Position numbers and translations under genes: made by a program. The notes below the pieces were generated by a model. The model worked only from the letters and a program-made list of their open reading frames with translations. It did not search any database and had not been told where the DNA came from. This document shows, piece by piece, positions 58,351-64,000 of a stretch of DNA of 64,000 nucleotides (the first letter of the stretch is position 1; each line of letters begins with the position of its first letter). The stretch is taken from NCBI GenBank assembly GCA_963783695.1, contig CAWAOM010000003.1, positions 1 through 64,000 of the forward strand, written 5' to 3'. Origin of the DNA: BM003 sp963783695 (lineage in GTDB: Bacteria; Pseudomonadota; Gammaproteobacteria; Steroidobacterales; BM003).

Positions 58351-60399
58351 TCAGCTATTGTGGGCGCGCGTTGCCGCGAGTTGCTCGCGTAGCAGGCTAA
58401 GCAGCGACTCACGGTCGAGCCCGCCTTTCTCGATTAGTCCGACCACGCCGCCATTGAGACGGCGCCGATCCTCTTCGTCGATTTCCTTGGCAGTCACCAC
58501 TACGATCGGGATGGCACGAGAGGGTCCCAGTTTGTGCATTTCCATGACGAATTCGAAGCCGTCCATCACCGGCATCATCAGGTCCAGCAAAATCAGCGAT
58601 GGCGCATCGTCGTTAAGCCGGTCGAGCGCAATCTGCCCGTTCTCGGCCTCGCTGACCTCCCAGCCCGCCTGCTCGAGTGCGCGCCGCAGCAATTCGCGAT
58701 TCTCCGCTTTGTCGTCGACTACCAGCGCACGGCGATCGCCGTCTTCGCTGGCGTGGCGCTCGAGTAGTTGCACCAGCCGGCTGCGTTCTACCGGCTTGCT
58801 AAGGAATTCGGTGGCACCCAGCGCATAGCCGAGTTCGCGATCATCGGTCATGGTGACCATGATGACCGGAATGTCCTGCGTGGCCGGATCGGCTTTTAGC
58901 TGGCGCAGTACCTCCCAGCCATCCTTGCCGGGCATCAGTACATCGAGGGTGATGGCGGCGGGCTGAATCGATCGCGCCATCGCCAGGGCTTCGTCGCCGT
59001 CGGTGGCGGTGACGACGCTCATGCCGGCTTCGTGGAGCGTTCTGCCAAGCAAGTCCAGTGCGATCGGATCGTCGTCAACTACCAGAACAACCTGTTCCTC
59101 GCCCGGCTCCGGAATCACGACCTGCCGGACACTGTCTTCTCCAGCAGATCCCGCGGCGGCGTCGACTACCAGCCGCGGCAACCGGATCGTAAAAGTCGAG
59201 CCCTCGCCGACGGTGCTCTCAACAAGGATATCGCCGCCCATCATCTGGCAGAAACGTCGGCTGATCGGAAGCCCCAGCCCGGTGCCGCCATAGTCGCGTG
59301 TCGTCGATTCGTCGGCCTGGGAAAATTCGTCGAACACATGATCGATTTTCTCCGGCGGAATTCCGATGCCGGAATCCGATACGGCCATCCGCACCCAGTC
59401 CGCACCATCGGTTGTCTCGCCAAAGACAGCGAGGCCGACTTCACCCTTCCTGGTAAATTTGGCAGCGTTGCTGAGAAGGTTCAGCAATGCCTGGCGCACC
59501 TTGGTGACATCGGCTCGCATTTCGCCGATGGTTTCTTCCACACGCACGGTAAGGGTGTTGCCGTTCTTTTTGACCAGCGCATCGATGGTGGCCACCACGC
59601 CGCTCACCATCTGCGCTATATCGAATTCCTCGACAAAGAGGTCCATTTTGCCGCTTTCGACTTTGGCGAGATCGAGAACGTCGTTGATCAGCGAAAGTAA
59701 GTGCGTTCCGGCGCCATGGATCTTTTTCAGATCGTCGGCCGCTTCGTCGAATCCCTGATCCTCGGCATCTTCGATCAGCATTTCGCTGTAGCCGATGATC
59801 GCGTTCATCGGGGTGCGCAGCTCATGACTCATATTGGCGAGGAATCCGCTCTTGGCCTTGTTCGCCGACTCCGCCGCCTCCATTGCCTGCTTCAACTCCT
59901 CGGTGCGGCGGGCAACGGTCGCTTCCAGCCGGGCGCTGTGGCGCTCGAGTTCGCGGTTTTTTTGCTGGATCTCCGCCATCAGCTCCTCGCGCGACAGGCT
60001 GCGGATCCGGCTGCTTTGCTCGGCGATGAACTCATCGCTCGGGTCGAAGGACCGGTCGGGCAAATGTTTCAGCGCCCTGAAGCAGTTGACGCCGTCCTGC
60101 AATTCGCGCCGGCGCAGGCAGTCAAAGAACCCCGTCAGCGCCATGATTTCCGGAACCTCGCCACGGCAGAGCAGGTCCAGCGCCAGTTGCGGTGGCGAAA
60201 GTTCCGTTCCCAACGCGACCGCAATGGCCGCTTCGTCGTCGCAGCGACGCAGCGCACGCGCGGCCTGCGACACCGCTGTGGCGAGGCGGGTCGTTTCGAC
60301 GGCGTCGTAGCCGAGCGCAGCGGCAAGGTTGCGGATTTTGGCGCGGGCGTCGTGTACCGACGACTTGTGCCTGAGACTGATTGTCCCGAGCTCGATCAT
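58351..60399 (-). CDS. Hybrid sensor histidine kinase with two C-terminal receiver domains
   Basis: 682 residues from the ATG at 60399 (ATGA overlap with the phosphatase gene). The N-terminal 60 residues (SLRHKSSVHDARAKIRNLAA) resemble the start of an RsbT-like ATPase domain. A coiled coil follows, then HisKA (FLANMSHELRTPMNAIIGYS, phospho-His about 192), HATPase_c (LLNLLSNAAKFT, VSDSGIGIPPEKI, GGTGLGLPISRRF), REC1 (VVLVVDDDPIALDLL, ITLDVLMPGKDGW) and REC2 (ALVVDDKAENRELL, LILLDLMMPVMDGFE). No membrane helix, so it is cytoplasmic. As part of the stressosome operon it is the likely signal output. Confidence 0.9.
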   Translation of the reverse strand: MIELGTISLRHKSSVHDARAKIRNLAAALGYDAVETTRLATAVSQAARALRRCDDEAAIAVALGTELSPPQLALDLLCRGEVPEIMALTGFFDCLRRRELQDGVNCFRALKHLPDRSFDPSDEFIAEQSSRIRSLSREELMAEIQQKNRELERHSARLEATVARRTEELKQAMEAAESANKAKSGFLANMSHELRTPMNAIIGYSEMLIEDAEDQGFDEAADDLKKIHGAGTHLLSLINDVLDLAKVESGKMDLFVEEFDIAQMVSGVVATIDALVKKNGNTLTVRVEETIGEMRADVTKVRQALLNLLSNAAKFTRKGEVGLAVFGETTDGADWVRMAVSDSGIGIPPEKIDHVFDEFSQADESTTRDYGGTGLGLPISRRFCQMMGGDILVESTVGEGSTFTIRLPRLVVDAAAGSAGEDSVRQVVIPEPGEEQVVLVVDDDPIALDLLGRTLHEAGMSVVTATDGDEALAMARSIQPAAITLDVLMPGKDGWEVLRQLKADPATQDIPVIMVTMTDDRELGYALGATEFLSKPVERSRLVQLLERHASEDGDRRALVVDDKAENRELLRRALEQAGWEVSEAENGQIALDRLNDDAPSLILLDLMMPVMDGFEFVMEMHKLGPSRAIPIVVVTAKEIDEEDRRRLNGGVVGLIEKGGLDRESLLSLLREQLAATRAHNS

Positions 60400-60995
60400 G
60401 CGCGGTAACGCACGGCGATGCACGCAGCGTCGTCGTGGTTTTTGCCGAATCTCTGGACGATGTTGCCTGCGACCTCGTCGGGCGGATGACGCAATACGCC
60501 GGGATAATCCTGCGCCGTGAAGCGGTCGCTTACGCCATCTGTATAAAGAACCACGAGATCGCCGGGTTGCAGCTGCAGCGTCTGCGGTCGCGGTGTGCGC
60601 ATATTGTGGCCGAGTACGCCGTCATGCGAGACGAGTCGTGTTTCGGTTTTTCCAAATCGGCGCATGGCGGTGTTGCCGATGCCGGCGTAGTCAACGCGGC
60701 CGGATGCAGAATCGATGGCGCACAGCCCCGCGGCAGCGCCGCGAGTGCCTTTCAGATGTTGATGGAGACGGTTCATCAGGCCGTATACGTCCGCACAGCC
60801 GTAGCGTCCAAGATACGCCTCGATGATATGTGTCAGTTCGTGGGCTTCGGGCCCATGACCCAGAACATCGACGATAGCCACGAACAGTCCCTGCTCCAGT
60901 TCCCTGAACACGACCGCATCGCCACTCACGTATTCGCCGGTGCATGGGCGGATGCGGCTTGCGTGTTCGAGGTCTGCATCCACCTTCAAATCCAT
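60396..60995 (-). CDS. SpoIIE/PP2C-like serine phosphatase, RsbX type
   Basis: 199 residues, a stand-alone PP2C_SIG domain of RsbX size. VSGDAVVFRELEQGLFVAIV and VDVLGHGPEAHEL carry the metal-binding Asp and Gly-His-Gly; LVVLYTDGVSDRF and NHDDAACIAVRY hold the later Asp residues. RsbX resets stressosomes by dephosphorylating RsbR and RsbS. The gene overlaps RsbT by ten bases on one side and the hybrid kinase on the other, so all are one transcript. Confidence 0.85.
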   Translation of the reverse strand: MDLKVDADLEHASRIRPCTGEYVSGDAVVFRELEQGLFVAIVDVLGHGPEAHELTHIIEAYLGRYGCADVYGLMNRLHQHLKGTRGAAAGLCAIDSASGRVDYAGIGNTAMRRFGKTETRLVSHDGVLGHNMRTPRPQTLQLQPGDLVVLYTDGVSDRFTAQDYPGVLRHPPDEVAGNIVQRFGKNHDDAACIAVRYRA

Positions 60996-61384
60996 TTGCG
61001 TGCCGTGACCCGGGTACCTTCCCCCGGGGCCGATTCGAGGCGGAAGTCATCCATCATGCGACGGACGCCGGGCAGGCCCATACCGAGCGTGCCGCTCGAA
61101 CTGAAATGATCGGACATCGCCGCGTCGCAGTCGGTGATGCCGGGACCCTGATCCGCTACCTCGATCTCCACGCCGCGGCGGCCGGGTTCCTTGATCCGGC
61201 GCATGCTCATCTCACCGCTGCCCGCGTATTTGAGAATGTTGCGCACGAGTTCGGACACCGCGGTGGCGATGATCCGGCTTGGAACCTCATCGAAGCCGGC
61301 GTCCCGCGAGTACAGGGTCGACTCCAGGACAGCATGCCTGGCATCCGTTTCGTTGCGGATTGTGCGGTGGAGTTCAGGACTCAT
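60986..61384 (-). CDS. rsbT: RsbT-like switch serine/threonine kinase
   Basis: 132 residues, GHKL ATPase fold of anti-sigma-factor kinases. N-box AVSELVRNILKYAG with Glu and Asn, G1 box VADQGPGI and G2 box TLGMGLPGVRRM are intact, so it should bind ATP and phosphorylate STAS-domain partners. Its start shares one base with the stop of the RsbS gene (TAATG), as in Gram-positive rsbRST operons. In those it leaves the stressosome after phosphorylating RsbR/RsbS and activates RsbU. No RsbU is seen here; the hybrid kinase may take that role. Confidence 0.88.
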   Translation of the reverse strand: MSPELHRTIRNETDARHAVLESTLYSRDAGFDEVPSRIIATAVSELVRNILKYAGSGEMSMRRIKEPGRRGVEIEVADQGPGITDCDAAMSDHFSSSGTLGMGLPGVRRMMDDFRLESAPGEGTRVTARKWI

Positions 61385-61842
61385 TACTGATCCGTAGGTG
61401 CCTGGATCGACTCCGACTCGACGTCATCCTCGTCGCCGGGCTCCATGTCGATGTCGGGGTCTGTATCCGGTTGTGGTTGCAGCTCAAGCTGGGCAAAAGC
61501 CGCGTCTAGATCGATCGCCGCGCGCAGGCCGTCGATGTCGGAACCGGCCTCGATCAGCGCGGACACTACTCCGGGTCGCAAACCCGCAACAACCGACTCG
61601 GCGCCCATGATAGCGCAGGTTCGGATGATTCCACGCAGCGCCGCGAATTCGTCCGGGTCGAGTGTTTCCAGGCCTGATACGTCGAGTATCACCCCGCGCG
61701 ATCCGGTTTCGTGCACGCGGTGCAGCAGATCCTCGCGGAACCGCGTCAGAACGTCGTCATCGAGGTCGAGCTGGATCGAGACCACCACGATATTGCGGCT
61801 CACCTGCATGGCGACCGCCGGAGTGTCGGTGAATCGGGACAT
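61384..61842 (-). CDS. rsbS: RsbS-like STAS-domain protein with acidic tail, no phospho-acceptor serine
   Basis: 152 residues. STAS domain at residues 1-122 (RNIVVVSIQLDLDDD, GVILDVSGLETLDPDEFAAL, CAIMGAESVVAGLRPGVVSA), then about 30 acidic residues (DTDPDIDMEPGDEDDVESES) that standard RsbS lacks. In Bacillus RsbS the phosphorylated Ser59 follows Asp in a VDSF-type block; here the same place reads LDPDEF (P63, D64), so the serine is missing. It starts the leftward stressosome operon. A 26-base perfect palindrome lies 18 bases before its ATG. Confidence 0.82.
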   Translation of the reverse strand: MSRFTDTPAVAMQVSRNIVVVSIQLDLDDDVLTRFREDLLHRVHETGSRGVILDVSGLETLDPDEFAALRGIIRTCAIMGAESVVAGLRPGVVSALIEAGSDIDGLRAAIDLDAAFAQLELQPQPDTDPDIDMEPGDEDDVESESIQAPTDQ

Positions 61843-61859
61843 CGGTGACCCGGATCAGA

Positions 61860-61885
61860 CGGCTTTCGCGCCGGCGCGAAAGCCG
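61860..61885. promoter_or_regulatory. 26-base perfect palindrome upstream of rsbS
   Basis: CGGCTTTCGCGCC and GGCGCGAAAGCCG are exact reverse complements with no loop bases. It lies in the leader of the leftward operon, 18 bases before the ATG. It may be a regulator binding site or form an RNA hairpin that affects rsbS expression. The rest of the 364-base divergent gap to the rsbR-like gene holds no gene. Confidence 0.6.
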
Positions 61886-62206
61886 GAGGGCCGGCGTTCG
61901 AACAGCAACACCGCACAAAAATCCGGCGTCGCCGCGATGGCCGTGGAGTTATGCGCCGTCGGTCGTCGCCAGCGCCCGGGTAGCGTGGTTGCGGCAGTGC
62001 TCATGCAGGTCTCTTCGCTTGCGGGTGCTCAATCATACCGAAAATGTACCGTCAGCACGGCTTGTTCCGGCGCCTGGTCGTTGTCGCCCCGGGGATTTTC
62101 CGTCTCGATGCGAAACTACTGCTGCAGGCGCCTATTTGGTAGTCTGTCGCATCCTTTTTGTTCAACACCGGCCGGCGAAGCATCGCGGACCGACGGAGCC
62201 ACAATA

Positions 62207-63349
62207 ATGAGCACAGCCATGAAGGCGACTATGACGCCCTGCGATCTTTCGGCCGTTTACCAGGCGCTCGACCGGGTGCAGGCACTGATCGAGTTCAATC
62301 TCGATGGAACCATCGTGGCGGCAAACGGAAACTTTCTGCAGATCTTCGGCTACGAACTGGAAGAGATCGTTGGCAAGCACCACCGCATATTCTGCGACCC
62401 CGACTATGCTGATTCGGATGAATATGCCGGGTTCTGGAAAAAGCTGGCTGCCGGAGAATTCCAGTGTGCCGAATTCAAGCGATTCGGCAAGGATGGCAAG
62501 GAAATCTGGCTGCAGGCTTCGTACAACCCGGTGTTCGACGAAAACGGCGTCCCGATCCGGATCATGAAGTTCGCGACCGATGTTACCGCGGCGAAACTGC
62601 AGATTGCCGAGTACGAGGGAATGATCCGCGCAATCGGCCGCGCCCAGGCGGTGATCGAATTCGAACTGGACGGCACGATAATCACCGCGAACGATAACTT
62701 CCTTCGTATTTTCGGCTACACGCTGGACGAGATTCGCGGTCGGCACCATCGCATGTTATGCGATCCCGGTTATGCCGAGTCGCCGGATTATGCGCGGTTC
62801 TGGCAACGCCTCGCCCGCGGTGAATACGAAGCCGATGAGTTCAGACGGATCGACAAGAATGGCGCGGAAGTGTGGTTGCAGGCTTCCTACAATCCGATAC
62901 TCGACATGGAAGGGCGGCCGATGAAGGTAGTGAAGTTCGCCTCCGATATCACGGTCGAGGTTCAGAAAAGAAGCCTGGCCCTGCTCGAGATGTCGACGCC
63001 TGTGACCAAGATCTGGGACGGTGTTCTGTTCGCCCCGATTGTCGGGATCGTCGATTCCAAGCGTTCCGTTGACATAATGAACAAAGCGCTTTCCAGCATC
63101 GCCGATACTCGCGCAAGCACGCTTCTGCTAGATATTGGCGGCGTCGCCGTTGTCGACACTGCTGTCGCAAATCACCTGATCAAGATTGCCAAGGCGGCCG
63201 TGCTGATGGGCTGCAGGACCATCATCTCGGGAATTTCGCCGGCGATCGCGCAGACCATTGCCGAGCTGGGAATCGACCTTGGCTCGATCCAGACGACCTC
63301 GACCATCGAGTCCGCGTTGCGCGACTCGATTAGCGGCGCGCGCGCCTGA
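62207..63349 (+). CDS. RsbR-like stressosome sensor: two PAS domains + STAS domain
   Basis: 380 residues from the ATG at 62207 (GGAG nine bases upstream). Two PAS domains in tandem, about 20-125 and 140-247, very alike (ALIEFNLDGTIVAANGNFLQ / AVIEFELDGTIITANDNFLR; IWLQASYNPVFDENG / VWLQASYNPILDMEG), of the BdlA/Aer-associated type. A C-terminal STAS domain of RsbR type follows (about 260-375), keeping both threonines phosphorylated in RsbR (VVDTAVAN and AIAQTIAEL). Most RsbR proteins have one globin-like N-terminal domain; here PAS replaces it, suggesting redox, light or small-ligand sensing. It is divergent from rsbS. Confidence 0.88.
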   Translation: MSTAMKATMTPCDLSAVYQALDRVQALIEFNLDGTIVAANGNFLQIFGYELEEIVGKHHRIFCDPDYADSDEYAGFWKKLAAGEFQCAEFKRFGKDGKEIWLQASYNPVFDENGVPIRIMKFATDVTAAKLQIAEYEGMIRAIGRAQAVIEFELDGTIITANDNFLRIFGYTLDEIRGRHHRMLCDPGYAESPDYARFWQRLARGEYEADEFRRIDKNGAEVWLQASYNPILDMEGRPMKVVKFASDITVEVQKRSLALLEMSTPVTKIWDGVLFAPIVGIVDSKRSVDIMNKALSSIADTRASTLLLDIGGVAVVDTAVANHLIKIAKAAVLMGCRTIISGISPAIAQTIAELGIDLGSIQTTSTIESALRDSISGARA

Positions 63350-63477
63350 GTTTTCGGTGACGCCACAGCCGGGCGCCGCTGAGGTCAGGCGCGCGGATTC
63401 TGCAACCCCGGAGCCCGGCCCTCGGCACGCTTGATTTGCCTCGCTTGCGGCGCGGCGCCGAATGGTATCCGCGCGGA

Positions 63478-64000
63478 TTATTGTCGCGGCGGTGTTTGCC
63501 CGCCCGGTTGGCGATCGGCGCCATGGGAACCAACGGCCGCGAGCGTCTGCTCGCACATACCGCTTTCGGCGGTAGCGCGATCGGCCGCGCCCTGGAACAG
63601 AAACGAGAGGCCGCCGGTCAGGATCGCGGCGCCGCCGCTCAACAACACGCCTTTCTTGCTCAGCCCGATGTGGGGGCTGGCAAGCGTTCCGCCGAGCTTG
63701 ATGAAAGGCGTGATGAACATGTCGGCGCTGAGGCCCAAGCCCTTGCGCGGTTTCGTGTTGAACTCGATGTTGAGTTTTTCGGTGTCGAGGTCGATGTCGC
63801 CGCCACCGACGATCATCAGTTTTTCGCCCTGCAGCAGGAAACCGGAGATTTCGCCGAGACCGTCGGTGAAGTCGATCGCGAAAACGCTGCACTCCCAGTT
63901 GGAATATTCCTCCTCTTTGGACAGCGGGTTCAGCGCACTGAATAGCTGCGAGAAGATGTCGCCCGAGAACCGCCCGACGAGGTCGTTCTCGACCCGTCCG
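63478..64000 (-). CDS. AsmA-family protein, C-terminal part, cut by window edge
   Basis: The reverse strand is open from the window edge to a stop at 63478, about 173 codons. Blocks NDLVGRFSGDIFSQLFSALN, ISGFLLQGEKLMIVGGGDID and FNTKPRKGLGLSADMFITPF, then IKLGGTLASPHIGLSKKG, are the typical C-terminal end of AsmA-like (TamB/YhdP/AsmA group) proteins that span the periplasm and move phospholipids to the outer membrane. The N-terminal part lies beyond the window. 63350-63477 has no gene. Confidence 0.75.
   Translation of the reverse strand, partial: GRVENDLVGRFSGDIFSQLFSALNPLSKEEEYSNWECSVFAIDFTDGLGEISGFLLQGEKLMIVGGGDIDLDTEKLNIEFNTKPRKGLGLSADMFITPFIKLGGTLASPHIGLSKKGVLLSGGAAILTGGLSFLFQGAADRATAESGMCEQTLAAVGSHGADRQPGGQTPPRQ

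Overview
The window looks like a chromosomal segment of a GC-rich, free-living gammaproteobacterium, probably from an environmental (marine or sediment) lineage. This is inferred from gene content: RimK, MgtE and MscS families, CNNM/DUF21, HdfR-type LysR, large TPR/TolB-like signalling proteins, and P460 and di-heme cytochromes. Nothing here fixes the genus. Coding density is high, and breaks occur mainly at insertion-sequence remnants and repeat arrays.

Layout. 1-1.2 kb: 5' part of a CPA2 antiporter gene and a wrecked IS3-family element. 1.2-5.0 kb: membrane protein, FAD oxidoreductase, DUF3429, DUF2256 and endonuclease VIII. 5.1-12.2 kb: a metabolic island with a beta-amino-acid-type aminotransferase, a two-subunit 3-oxoacid CoA-transferase, an RpiR regulator and, divergently, a KamA-like radical SAM aminomutase, followed by an AbgT-family transporter between two 108-bp direct repeats. 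12.8-17.2 kb: AraC regulator, two P460-type cytochromes, a DUF21/CBS protein and a LysR regulator. 17.4-22.5 kb: a rightward operon with a coiled-coil protein, a RimB-like retropepsin, RimK fused to a TrkA-C domain, an MscS-like channel, a soluble MgtE-like protein and MgtE. 22.6-26.6 kb: a 1021-residue kinase/M23 peptidase/aminotransferase fusion bracketed by repeat arrays of a ribosome-binding-site-like 20-mer. 26.6-35.7 kb: flavoprotein, MgtC, DJ-1/PfpI protein, CPA1 antiporter, DUF937-OmpA protein and a large MscS channel. 36.2-45.8 kb: redox enzymes with an HxlR regulator, a broken mdaB, an odd P-loop protein, a TPR protein, a DUF885 lipoprotein and a di-heme oxidoreductase. 46-54.8 kb: a membrane-anchored wHTH/TPR regulator, then a leftward cooF-cooS-cooC-NAD(P)H oxidoreductase operon for anaerobic CO oxidation, and an OPT transporter. 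55-58.1 kb: poorly known membrane and secreted proteins. 58.3-63.3 kb: a stressosome-like module (RsbR, RsbS, RsbT, RsbX-type phosphatase and a hybrid kinase with two receiver domains). The window ends inside an AsmA-like gene.

How the genes work together. The 5.1-10.2 kb island reads as a route from an alpha-amino acid to a beta-amino acid (aminomutase), to a beta-keto acid (aminotransferase), to a beta-ketoacyl-CoA (CoA-transferase). The aminomutase lacks the lysine-recognition aspartates, so the substrate is open. The coo operon has no hydrogenase or acetyl-CoA synthase beside it and carries its own flavoprotein reductase, suggesting CO-derived electrons go to NAD(P)+. CooS carries the CX2C form of the D-cluster motif. 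The stressosome module feeds a histidine kinase instead of a visible sigma factor, and its RsbS lacks the usual phospho-acceptor serine.
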